Origin: Pontibacter aquaedesilientis
Lineage (GTDB): Bacteria; Bacteroidota; Bacteroidia; Cytophagales; Hymenobacteraceae
Direction: 5' to 3'
DNA length: 64,000 nt
Assembly (NCBI RefSeq): GCF_014773225.1
Contig: NZ_JACXAJ010000001.1
Span: forward strand, 1,098,658-1,162,657
The position numbers were made by a program, and so were the translations under genes. Of the stretch, positions 56,892 to 64,000 are shown one piece after another. Numbering within the stretch: the first letter of the stretch is position 1; every line of letters begins with the position of its first letter. The notes beneath the pieces are model-generated. The model did no database searches. It was not told the DNA's origin and worked only from the letters and a program-made list of their open reading frames with translations.

Positions 56892-59489
56892 ATGCACAAA
56901 CACAACCATATCCTAAAAGCCGCTGCCCTGGCTTTATCACTAACCCTGCTGGGCGCTTGTGGCAAAGGACCTGCGACTAGCGCTTCTTATACCTTACCTA
57001 TTGAAACAGGCGTATCGCGACAGCTGGCGGAATACAGAAACCAAACCCTGCGCCAGGTGCAGTATGATATAAAATTGGAACTACCTGCTGGAAAAGACGC
57101 TCCTATACCTGCATCTGAGGTTATCTCTTTTGAGTTGCTCGACAAATCACAGCCGCTCCAGATTGATTTCAAAGAGCAGCGGGAGTCTATCAAAGGGGTG
57201 AAGGTAAATGGCAAAGTCATACCGGTGGTGTTTGAAAACGAACATATCGTCATTGCGCCGGAGCACCTCACCACAGGACAGGACCAGGTGCAAATCGACT
57301 TCACGGCCGGTAATCTGTCCCTTAACCGAAACGAGGATTTCCTCTATACCTTGCTGGTGCCCGATCGTGCCCGTACCGTGTTCCCGTGTTTCGACCAGCC
57401 TGATATTAAAGCGGTCTACAAACTGTCCCTAACGCTGCCACAGCACTGGAAAGCACTGGCCAATGCCCCTTTGCAGGACTCAGTATGGGCCGGTAATACC
57501 AAGACCTATCATTACCAACCCTCAGATACCATTCCTACTTACCTTTTCTCCTTTATGGCTGGAGATTTCAGCCAGGTAACTAACACGGATGGGGGCCGGA
57601 CCATGCACTTTTACCACCGCGAAACAGACCAGGACAAACTGAAGAGTATCGAGCCGATTTTCAGTATCCACCGCGATGCCCTCGCCTTTATGGAGGACTA
57701 TACCCGCATCCCCTACCCTTTTAAGAAATTTGATTTTGTGGCTATACCTGACTTCCAGTACGGTGGCATGGAACATGTGGGCGCGATCGATTATAAAGCC
57801 TCTACCCTCTTCCTGGACGAAGGCGCTACCAAAGACCAGCTGGTGGCCCGCTCTAACCTGATCGCCCACGAGACGGCGCATATGTGGTTCGGCGACCTGG
57901 TGACCATGCGTTGGTTCAACGACGTCTGGATGAAAGAGGTCTTTGCCAACTTTATGGCTGACAAGATCTCAAAAACCACCGTGAAAGACAGCAACTATGA
58001 CCTCAAGTTCCTGATCGACCACTTTCCGGCGGCTTACAGCGTAGACCGGACGGCAGGGGCCAATCCGATACGCCAGAACCTGGACAATCTGCAGGATGCC
58101 GGAACACTTTATGGGCACATCATTTACCATAAAGCCCCGATTATGATGCGGCAGTTGGAACGCCTGATGGGCGAAAAAGCCTTTCAGGAAGGGCTGCAGG
58201 TATACTTGAAAAAGTACGCTTACGGCAACGCCACCTGGCCTGAGCTCATCGAGATTCTGGATGCCCGCACACCGGCCGACCTACAAGCCTGGAACCAGGT
58301 ATGGGTGAATGAACCGGGCAGGCCCGTTTTTGAATACAAACAAACGATCGAAGACGGAAAAATCAGCGCTTTCACCATTTCACAGAAAGGCGAAGACGGA
58401 TCTCATCGCCTTTGGCCGCAACTGTTTGAGGTGACGCTGGGCTATGCCGACCGCACAGAGGAAATGACCGTGAACATGGATAAAGGATCGGTAGAGCTGA
58501 CGGATGCCATTGGGAAAAGAGCGCCGCTGTATGTGCTGTTCAACTCCTCCGGTCAGGGCTACGGCGTGTTCCCGATCGACATGCGCAGCTTAGACCACAT
58601 AAGCAAAATGGAAGATCCTGTGAGGCGAGCCTCCGCTTATATCAACCTGTACGAAAACATGCTCAACGGGAAGGAGGTAACTCCTGAGTTGCTGCTGCCA
58701 TTTGCGCTGCTTGAATCAGGCAACGAACAGGATGAGCTGAATTTGAAACTGCTGACAGGTTATCTGAGCGACACTTTCTGGAAGTTCAGCACACCGGCCC
58801 GTAGAGCTGAGACAGCTCCAGCCCTGGAGAAGAATCTTTGGGAAGCCATGGAAAAGCAGAAGTCTGGCAATGCCAAAAAGCTGTTGTTCAAGACCTACCA
58901 AAGTATTGCGATGACGCCGGATGCGCAAAACCGTTTGTACCAGGTATGGCAAACACAGAAGGCCCCTGCCGGCGTGACCCTCAACGAAGACGACTATACC
59001 TCGCTGGCCCTGTCACTGGCCGTGCGCGACTACAAGGACTCCGAAGGTATACTGAAGCAGCAACTGAGCCGGATCAAAAACCCGGACCGCCGGAAACGAC
59101 TGCAATTTATGATGCCGGCTTTGTCAGGCGACGAGCAGGTACGCGACGCCTTTTTTGCTTCGCTCAAAGATCAAAACAACCGGGATAAAGAAGCCTGGGT
59201 AGCAGCCGCTTTGACGTATCTGCACCATCCGATACGTGCCGCTACGTCAGAGAAATACCTGCGGGAAAGTCTTGAACTGGTAGAGGAGATTCAACTGACC
59301 GGCGACATCTTCTTCCCGACCAACTGGCTGCAGTCCACTTTCGGTTACTACCAGACACCGACCGCTGCTGAAACCATACGCACTTTTCTATCCGCTCACC
59401 CTAATTACAACCCGAAGCTGAAAGGCAAGATAGAGCAGGCTGCCGATGGGGTGTTCAGGGCGAATGCCATTATCAGTAAACAGCTTTAA
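56892..59489 (+). CDS. M1-family zinc aminopeptidase (lipoprotein)
   Basis: An 865-residue exported metallopeptidase of the M1 (PepN/leukotriene A4 hydrolase) family. The signal ends in LLGAC, so it is a lipoprotein. The exopeptidase motif is GGMEH in place of GAMEN. The zinc site is H326-E-T-A-H330 with E349, 19 residues after the second His. The C-terminal half is alpha-helical as in PepN. It would remove N-terminal residues from peptides in the periplasm. Its stop is followed at once by a decayed CAGTAAGCAG repeat. Confidence 0.93.
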   Translation: MHKHNHILKAAALALSLTLLGACGKGPATSASYTLPIETGVSRQLAEYRNQTLRQVQYDIKLELPAGKDAPIPASEVISFELLDKSQPLQIDFKEQRESIKGVKVNGKVIPVVFENEHIVIAPEHLTTGQDQVQIDFTAGNLSLNRNEDFLYTLLVPDRARTVFPCFDQPDIKAVYKLSLTLPQHWKALANAPLQDSVWAGNTKTYHYQPSDTIPTYLFSFMAGDFSQVTNTDGGRTMHFYHRETDQDKLKSIEPIFSIHRDALAFMEDYTRIPYPFKKFDFVAIPDFQYGGMEHVGAIDYKASTLFLDEGATKDQLVARSNLIAHETAHMWFGDLVTMRWFNDVWMKEVFANFMADKISKTTVKDSNYDLKFLIDHFPAAYSVDRTAGANPIRQNLDNLQDAGTLYGHIIYHKAPIMMRQLERLMGEKAFQEGLQVYLKKYAYGNATWPELIEILDARTPADLQAWNQVWVNEPGRPVFEYKQTIEDGKISAFTISQKGEDGSHRLWPQLFEVTLGYADRTEEMTVNMDKGSVELTDAIGKRAPLYVLFNSSGQGYGVFPIDMRSLDHISKMEDPVRRASAYINLYENMLNGKEVTPELLLPFALLESGNEQDELNLKLLTGYLSDTFWKFSTPARRAETAPALEKNLWEAMEKQKSGNAKKLLFKTYQSIAMTPDAQNRLYQVWQTQKAPAGVTLNEDDYTSLALSLAVRDYKDSEGILKQQLSRIKNPDRRKRLQFMMPALSGDEQVRDAFFASLKDQNNRDKEAWVAAALTYLHHPIRAATSEKYLRESLELVEEIQLTGDIFFPTNWLQSTFGYYQTPTAAETIRTFLSAHPNYNPKLKGKIEQAADGVFRANAIISKQL

Positions 59490-59521
59490 CAGTAAGCAGT
59501 AAGCAGTTATCAGTAAACAGA
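59490..59521. repeat. CAGTAAGCAGTAA-type decayed repeat
   Basis: CAGTAAGCAGTAAGCAGTTA begins directly at the aminopeptidase stop. An inverse relative containing the hslV stop lies at 61234-61262. Confidence 0.8.
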
Positions 59522-59536
59522 TATTGGTGTTCGTAG

Positions 59537-59556
59537 GGACAGGTCGCGACCTGTCC
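59537..59556. repeat. Perfect 20-bp palindrome (copy 2 of the AGGTCGCGACCT family)
   Basis: GGACAGGTCGCGACCTGTCC, perfect dyad, preceded by CGTAG. Confidence 0.95.
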
Positions 59557-59629
59557 ATGCAACGGCTCTACCATAACTGAATAGGAATAGCAGATGGAGC
59601 AATGTCCGATTCATCTGCTCCATCTGCTG

Positions 59630-59758
59630 CTGCGGATTTGCAACTCCCATTTGCTCTGCTCTTTCGGATTTGCAATCCGAAAGTATCTTACCAGCGGATT
59701 TGCAATCCGCAGCAGTGAAGGCAGCAGCTACGGACAGAGATGCGGATTGCAAATCCGG
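59630..59758. repeat. REP-like palindrome cluster D
   Basis: Forward units at 59661-59683 and 59694-59710, a truncated forward unit at 59632-59643, and an inverse unit at 59742-59758. As in clusters A and C, forward units come first and an inverse unit closes the set. Confidence 0.95.
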
Positions 59759-59811
59759 AGCAGCTCAGGGATCATAACCTCTATACCTCCGAACAACGAA
59801 CAACGATTAAC

Positions 59812-59845
59812 GAAGAAGCCCGCTACTTTCGCAGCGGGCTTCTTG
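59812..59845. terminator. Terminator of the deoxyhypusine-synthase-like gene region
   Basis: GAAGAAGCCCGCT and AGCGGGCTTCTTG form a 13-bp stem with an 8-nt loop, 57 bp beyond the minus-strand stop. Confidence 0.7.
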
Positions 59846-59871
59846 TTTATCACATCACAAGAAAAATCTTG

Positions 59872-59901
59872 TGTCTAACATCTAATATCTAGCATCTAAA
59901 A
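59872..59901. repeat. TAGATGTTAGA-type decayed repeat at a gene 3' end
   Basis: Read on the minus strand, degenerate repeats of TAGATGCTAGATATTAGATG follow directly after the stop of the deoxyhypusine-synthase-like gene. Confidence 0.75.
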
Positions 59902-60873
59902 CTACATATCCAGTACCAGCGCGAAAATAAGCGGCGCTACGATGGTGGCGTCTGACTCGATCATGTACTTCGGTGTGTCTTTGCCGAGCTTGCCCCAGGT
60001 GATCTTCTCGTTTGGCACTGCGCCGGAGTAAGAACCGTAGCTGGTCGTAGAGTCAGAGATCTGGGCGAAGTAACCCCAAAGCGGAACACCGTCGCGCTGC
60101 AAATCCTGGTGCAGCATGGGCACCACACAGATTGGGAAGTCACCGGCTATACCCCCACCAATCTGGAAGAAACCAATGGTAGAGTCATCCTTAGCTGTGT
60201 TGGTATACCACTCAGCCAGCTCCATCATGTACTGTATACCTGTTTTCACGGTATGCACATTTTTGATGTCGCCGCTGATCACGTGGCCCGCATAGATGTT
60301 GCCCAAGGTAGAGTCTTCCCAGCCCGGGCAGATGATTGGCAAATTCTTTTTGGCAGCCTCCAGCATCCAGCTGTTCTTCGGGTCGATCTGGTAGTACTGC
60401 TCCAGGTCGCCGGACAACAGGATCTGGTAGAAGAACTCGTGCGGGAAGTAAGCTTCGCCCGCTTTGTCTGCTTTCTCCCAATACTTGAGTACCGTGTGCT
60501 CCAAACGACGCATGGCCTCTTCTTCCGGTATGCAGGTATCGGTTACACGGTTCAGGTGACGGCTCAGCAGTTCTTCTTCGTCAGCGGCAGAAAGCTCGCG
60601 GTAATGCGGTACACGCTCATAAAAATCGTGCGCCACCAGGTTGAAGATGTCCTCTTCCAGATTGGCACCCGTGCACGAAATAGCATGGATCTTATCCTGG
60701 CGGATCATCTCTGCCAGGATGATGCCCATCTCGGCGGTTGACATAGCGCCAGCCAGCGTCACGAGCATTTTGCCTCCGTTGTTGAGGTGTGTCTTATATC
60801 CTTCGGCAGCGTCTATCACAGAGGCCGCATTGAAGTGCTTGTAGTGTTTTTTAAGAAATTCTGATACGTTCAT
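59902..60873 (-). CDS. Deoxyhypusine-synthase-like protein
   Basis: A 323-residue member of the deoxyhypusine/homospermidine synthase family, NAD-dependent enzymes that move an aminobutyl group from spermidine. The catalytic Lys corresponds to K295 in NEKITWGK295L; SGAVPNEKITWGK and the C-terminal ESDATIVAPLIFALVLD match the family ends. Bacteria lack eIF5A, so the product is more likely homospermidine or another aminobutyl conjugate, or the role is unknown. It is flanked on both sides by CGTTAATCGTT-like strings in opposite orientation. No polyamine genes are adjacent. Confidence 0.85.
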   Translation of the reverse strand: MNVSEFLKKHYKHFNAASVIDAAEGYKTHLNNGGKMLVTLAGAMSTAEMGIILAEMIRQDKIHAISCTGANLEEDIFNLVAHDFYERVPHYRELSAADEEELLSRHLNRVTDTCIPEEEAMRRLEHTVLKYWEKADKAGEAYFPHEFFYQILLSGDLEQYYQIDPKNSWMLEAAKKNLPIICPGWEDSTLGNIYAGHVISGDIKNVHTVKTGIQYMMELAEWYTNTAKDDSTIGFFQIGGGIAGDFPICVVPMLHQDLQRDGVPLWGYFAQISDSTTSYGSYSGAVPNEKITWGKLGKDTPKYMIESDATIVAPLIFALVLDM

Positions 60874-61139
60874 AGTTGTTGCATAAAGCCAGCAAATGAT
60901 CCCATTTAGCTGGGTGGTGGCAAGTTAAGACATATTTCGTTAATCGTTTATCGTTATTCGTTGATCGGTGCTATAAAGTTTATAATCGACTCGTTTTGAA
61001 TTTCAACAGGTATAAATCGGTGCACCATTATCATCCTCTCACCCCCTTCCAAGGGGCACCTTCTCTAAATTGAAATTTTAAGGGTACAGACTATCAACGA
61101 TTCAACAATGCTTAAACCAATCAATTGGCAGCGTCAGAA

Positions 61140-61164
61140 AGTCCCCCTTGGAAGGGGGCAGACC
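61140..61164. repeat. CCCCCTTGGAAGGGGGCAG repeat
   Basis: Second clear copy of the CCCCCTT...AAGGGGG family seen at 56611-56630. Confidence 0.85.
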
Positions 61165-61197
61165 CGGTATACCTGTTAACAAACCTTTGCACGATTC

Positions 61198-61217
61198 GGA
61201 CAGGTCGAGACCTGTCC
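61198..61217. repeat. 20-bp palindrome (copy 3 of the AGGTCGCGACCT family)
   Basis: GGACAGGTCGAGACCTGTCC, one base off perfect symmetry at the centre relative to the copy at 59537. Confidence 0.9.
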
Positions 61218-61259
61218 CTTCGAGAAACTGATTAATGATAACTGCTTCCTGTTAACTGT

Positions 61260-61802
61260 TTACTGTTTTGGCTTTTCGATCACCAGATTGTGGTTGGTAT
61301 AGATGCAGATGTCGGCTGCTATGTTGAGGCTTTCGCGAACCATTTCTTCTGCTGTCAGATGCGGGGCGTGCTTTTTAAGGGCAAGGGCAGCTGCGTGGGC
61401 GAACATACTGCCCGAACCGATGGCGGCGATCTGGTTGTCGGGTTCCAGCACATCGCCGGTGCCAGAGATGATCAGCAGTTCCTCCTTGTTGGCTACCACC
61501 ATCATGGCTTCGAGCTTGCGCAGGTACTGGTCTTTGCGCCAGTCTTTGGCCAATTCAATGGCGGCACGCTTCATGTTGCTCTGATAAGCGTTCAGTTTCT
61601 CCTCAAATCGCTCCAACAGGGTAAAGGCATCGGCAGTGGAACCCGCAAATCCGGTCACGATCTTGCCGTCGAGCAGTTTCCGGATCTTTTTGACATTGCT
61701 TTTGGCTACGTGCTTGTCCATGGTGGCCTGCCCGTCAGCGCCTACGCATACTTCTCCGTTGTGGTAAATTCCTACTACAGTAGTTGATCTTATCTTCGCC
61801 AT
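61260..61802 (-). CDS. hslV: HslV peptidase subunit of the HslUV protease
   Basis: A 180-residue N-terminal nucleophile threonine protease. Mature protein begins at the Thr pair in IRSTTVVGIYHNGEVCVGADGQAT. The central block KVRK-like KIRKLLDGKIVTGFAGSTADAFTLLERFE and the C-terminal AIGSGSMFAHAAALALK are family hallmarks. With the HslU ATPase (not in the window) it degrades regulatory and damaged proteins. The last bases and stop codon fall in a GTAAACAGTTAAC-type repeat. It is divergent from menB. Confidence 0.93.
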   Translation of the reverse strand: MAKIRSTTVVGIYHNGEVCVGADGQATMDKHVAKSNVKKIRKLLDGKIVTGFAGSTADAFTLLERFEEKLNAYQSNMKRAAIELAKDWRKDQYLRKLEAMMVVANKEELLIISGTGDVLEPDNQIAAIGSGSMFAHAAALALKKHAPHLTAEEMVRESLNIAADICIYTNHNLVIEKPKQ

Positions 61803-61959
61803 TTTATGGTGGTTTTAATTCTGTCTGTTAAAGCTACGGCAATCGCAAACAAAAAGCCAAAGGTATAGCGCCCGACAAATTGTCGGGAAGATCAGGTATA
61901 GCCAACCCCGTAGGGTAAATGCCGGCCACAGAGGTCTGCCAAATCCTGCTTCGTTTTAT

Positions 61960-61967
61960 TATCTTTG
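61960..61967 (+). promoter_or_regulatory. Bacteroidota-type -7 box of menB (TATCTTTG)
   Basis: TATCTTTG fits TAnnTTTG, 37 bp before the menB start. The -33 region is not convincing. Confidence 0.45.
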
Positions 61968-62003
61968 CTGCAATATTACAATCAGCATTAAAAGCATACA
62001 GAT

Positions 62004-62846
62004 ATGAGCAAAGCAAACTGGGTAACAGTTAAAGAATACGAAGACATTACCTACAAAAAATCAAACGGCGTGGCCCGTATAGCCTTCAACAGGCCAAACG
62101 TACGCAACGCTTTCCGCCCGAAAACGGTGGCGGAGCTTTTCGAAGCGTTCCTGGACGCCCGCGAAGACACCTCAATTGGTGTGGTGCTGTTCTCAGCAGA
62201 AGGCCCGTCCACTAAAGACGGGGTTTACTCTTTTTGCAGCGGTGGCGACCAGAACGCGCGTGGCCACCAGGGCTATGTGGACGAGGCAGGTATGCCGCGC
62301 CTCAACATACTGGAAGTGCAGCGTCTGATCCGCTTTATGCCCAAAGTGGTAATCGCCGTGGTGCCAGGCTGGGCCGTTGGGGGCGGACACTCCCTGCACG
62401 TGGTATGCGACCTCACACTGGCTAGCAAGGAACACGCGATCTTTAAGCAGACCGATGCCGACGTAACCAGTTTTGACGGTGGTTACGGCTCTGCTTACCT
62501 GGCCAAAATGGTGGGCCAGAAGCGTGCCCGCGAAATTTTCTTCCTGGGAAGAAACTACTCCGCGCAGGACGCTTACGATATGGGTATGGTGAATGCGGTC
62601 ATTCCGCACGAAGAGTTGGAAGACACCGCCTACGAGTGGGCGCAGGAAATTCTGGCCAAGTCCCCTACCTCTATCAAAATGCTGAAGTTCGCTTTTAACC
62701 TGACCGACGACGGTATGGTGGGCCAGCAGGTATTTGCCGGCGAAGCCACCCGCCTCGCCTATATGACGGAAGAAGCCAAAGAAGGCCGCAACGCCTTCCT
62801 GGAGAAGCGCAAGCCGGACTTTTCGGATATCAAGTGGATTCCGTAA
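62004..62846 (+). CDS. menB: 1,4-dihydroxy-2-naphthoyl-CoA synthase
   Basis: A 280-residue crotonase-fold enzyme of menaquinone synthesis that closes the second ring of O-succinylbenzoyl-CoA. The oxyanion-hole part is YSFCSGGDQNARG and GWAVGGGHSLHVVCDLTLAS, and the MenB-specific catalytic loop is QTDADVTSFDGGYGSAYLAK. The C-terminus YMTEEAKEGRNAFLEKRKPDF fits. It is followed by a clear terminator and is not next to other men genes. It indicates menaquinone-based respiration. Confidence 0.95.
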   Translation: MSKANWVTVKEYEDITYKKSNGVARIAFNRPNVRNAFRPKTVAELFEAFLDAREDTSIGVVLFSAEGPSTKDGVYSFCSGGDQNARGHQGYVDEAGMPRLNILEVQRLIRFMPKVVIAVVPGWAVGGGHSLHVVCDLTLASKEHAIFKQTDADVTSFDGGYGSAYLAKMVGQKRAREIFFLGRNYSAQDAYDMGMVNAVIPHEELEDTAYEWAQEILAKSPTSIKMLKFAFNLTDDGMVGQQVFAGEATRLAYMTEEAKEGRNAFLEKRKPDFSDIKWIP

Positions 62847-62873
62847 GGTATTGCCAACAGGTATAGCATCAGT

Positions 62874-62907
62874 AAAGCCGCTCCAAAAAGGAGCGGCTTT
62901 AATTTTT
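62874..62907 (+). terminator. Terminator of menB
   Basis: AAAGCCGCTCC and GGAGCGGCTTT around AAAAA, followed by AATTTTT. Confidence 0.9.
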
Positions 62908-63009
62908 GAATGCGACATAACGATATTATGATCTGATACAATTCCTTCATAAACCAATATATAGCCATATTAGTTTCCAGACTTCAAATATACAAGTTGC
63001 TGATTTCTG

Positions 63010-63062
63010 ATATTATTATCCGGGTATAGCCGGGTAACCCGGCTATACCCGGATAATAATAT
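63010..63062. repeat. Perfect 53-bp palindrome
   Basis: Arms of 26 bp (63010-63035 and 63037-63062) match perfectly around one A at 63036. The arms contain CCGGGTATAGCCGGGT and its complement. It lies in gene-free DNA after menB, 100 bp beyond its terminator. Confidence 0.97.
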
Positions 63063-63067
63063 TTTAA

Positions 63068-63115
63068 AATGACAGCCTTCACAAGAATAATCGAAAGCTT
63101 TTGAAGGCTGTCATT
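63068..63115. repeat. Inverted repeat AATGACAGCCTTCA/TGAAGGCTGTCATT
   Basis: Perfect 14-bp arms and a 20-nt loop, six bases after the 53-bp palindrome. Confidence 0.95.
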
Positions 63116-63118
63116 AGC

Positions 63119-63142
63119 TATGATTGTACAATTATAATCATA
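63119..63142. repeat. Inverted repeat TATGATT/AATCATA
   Basis: Perfect 7-bp arms and a 10-nt loop, directly after the previous hairpin; third dyad in a row. Confidence 0.7.
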
Positions 63143-63431
63143 AATTAGGCTTCCTATCTATAACCCACATTTAAAATGAATCGAACCCTCTGTTAAAAAT
63201 TAATTATTCATGATTCAACTTGGCAATATGGCAGTTTCAAAATATTCTACTATATTTAGTTAATGGGGTGATTTCTGCTCAAAGTCGTTGAAAAGCCATT
63301 ATCAGGTGCACTGAGACATATTTGATTGGAAGTTATTAACTCTACACATAGTGCAGATAGTAGGAGTAGGTACTCCTGCTATACAGTAGTTAGGGGTAAG
63401 TAGTAATTAATAGAAAAACTAAAAAACATTA

Positions 63432-63866
63432 ATGGGGATTCTAGACCTCTTATCAGAGTTGCCGATTTTTCTCTCATCAGTCGATGATAGAGATAGAAAG
63501 AAGAAAAAGAGTATACTCAAGACTCTCTCTGTTATGCTAATCTTTGTAGGGGCCTTTTGGCTGATAATTGAGCTAACTTTCATAAAAGAGCTTGTGAATC
63601 CGATACTGTTTATCAGCTTAGGAGCGCTAGCCAGTTTAGTGATTGCTATTTTGTTGGTTCTCGCACTGTTCTTTATTAAGGTGCTGAATTCACTTACACT
63701 TACTGACTTTATACTTTTTGTTCTGGCCGTGTCACTTATTTTATTCTGTACCACAAGCTACCTCAACAGGAAAGCTGACTATAAATTAATGAAGAAATCA
63801 TCAGCAGTAGTGACAGAAGAATACCTAACCCCTAACAAGGGTAGCTGTTGCACAACTCCTCAGTAA
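63432..63866 (+). CDS. Hypothetical membrane protein
   Basis: A 144-residue protein with three hydrophobic segments: TLSVMLIFVGAFWLIIEL, ILFISLGALASLVIAILLVLALFFI and DFILFVLAVSLILFC. A charged N-terminus (DRDRKKKK) precedes the first, and the C-terminus has a CC pair (GSCCTTPQ). I recognise no family. The surroundings are AT-rich and gene-poor, and the region upstream carries the three dyads, so it may be a recently acquired gene. Confidence 0.55.
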   Translation: MGILDLLSELPIFLSSVDDRDRKKKKSILKTLSVMLIFVGAFWLIIELTFIKELVNPILFISLGALASLVIAILLVLALFFIKVLNSLTLTDFILFVLAVSLILFCTTSYLNRKADYKLMKKSSAVVTEEYLTPNKGSCCTTPQ

Positions 63867-64000
63867 CTTCTGATTCTTATTCCTTTCCCCAAGGCGCCCC
63901 TTCTCCTGACACAAAAAATAACCACAAAAGCGTCCTCGACTCCGGTCTGGGCAGGGCCATGACGGCTGTCTGGCTTTTTTTCGGGGTAAAGCGCAGCAGT
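63867..64000. other. Window end without recognised gene
   Basis: 134 bp with no credible complete frame; a T run at 63976-63983 may belong to a terminator or to the next gene's upstream region. Confidence 0.4.

Larger units (their letters stand above)
60874..61259. other. Repeat-rich gene-free stretch between the DHS-like gene and hslV
   Basis: It holds CGTTAATCGTTTATCGTTA at 60939-60957, a decayed CCCCCTT element at 61031-61062, a clearer one at 61140-61164, the palindrome at 61198-61217 and the GTTAACTGTTTACTG repeat at 61247-61262. No gene. Confidence 0.75.

Overview
The window looks like the chromosome of a Bacteroidota bacterium, most likely an aerobic Cytophagales member close to Pontibacter/Hymenobacteraceae. 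The signs are a very large secreted protein with a type IX secretion (T9SS) C-terminal sorting domain, a TamB plus lipid-anchored TamL-type pair, a SusB-like GH97 alpha-glucosidase, a menaquinone-type MenB, weak or absent Shine-Dalgarno sequences, and several TAnnTTTG promoter -7 boxes. The genus is inference. I see no rRNA, tRNA, CRISPR array or prophage. One gene is cut by the left window edge.

Layout. 1-2300: end of a helical-repeat protein, then small redox and hydrolase genes. 2473-6975: 1,500-residue NHL/SdrD/IPT/T9SS surface protein with an AT-rich front half. 7182-11866: GH97 and GH13 alpha-glucosidases around a small acetyltransferase and a membrane protein. 11948-13341: stress-type YciF and DinB proteins. 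13453-19833: GbsR/MarR-like regulator followed by a TolC-adaptor-RND efflux operon, with matching candidate operators in front of the regulator and the operon. 19932-22318: acyl-carrier-like protein lacking the phosphopantetheine serine, a PEBP protein and a nitroreductase-like protein. 22617-30069: TamB and TamL. 30124-33905: ArsC, a 2H phosphoesterase, a DUF3347 lipoprotein, small proteins and a yeast-type cytosine deaminase. 34206-38160: release factor 3, a SulP transporter and MscL. 38699-41412: creatininase-family protein, two STAS-like proteins and a coiled-coil exported protein. 41940-46408: large type IIG restriction-modification enzyme with a small downstream partner. 46828-50530: two sensor kinases and a receiver. 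50726-56157: ABC-F ATPase, 2H phosphoesterase and large catalase. 56892-63866: M1 aminopeptidase, deoxyhypusine-synthase-like protein, HslV, MenB and a membrane protein.

The most unusual property is the density of repeats. The 7-mer TATACCT (or AGGTATA) occurs about 115 times by hand count, against about 8 expected, and it also forms hexamer tandem arrays. It is nearly absent from AT-rich segments that look imported. On top of this lie palindromic CGGATTTGCAATCCG elements in four clusters, a GGACAGGTCGCGACCTGTCC palindrome family, stop-codon-rich decayed repeats at gene 3' ends, and a family with CTACCCCCAGGATTTACAGG. One member of that last family sits in frame inside the restriction-modification gene. 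Most intergenic space of this chromosome is shaped by these elements.
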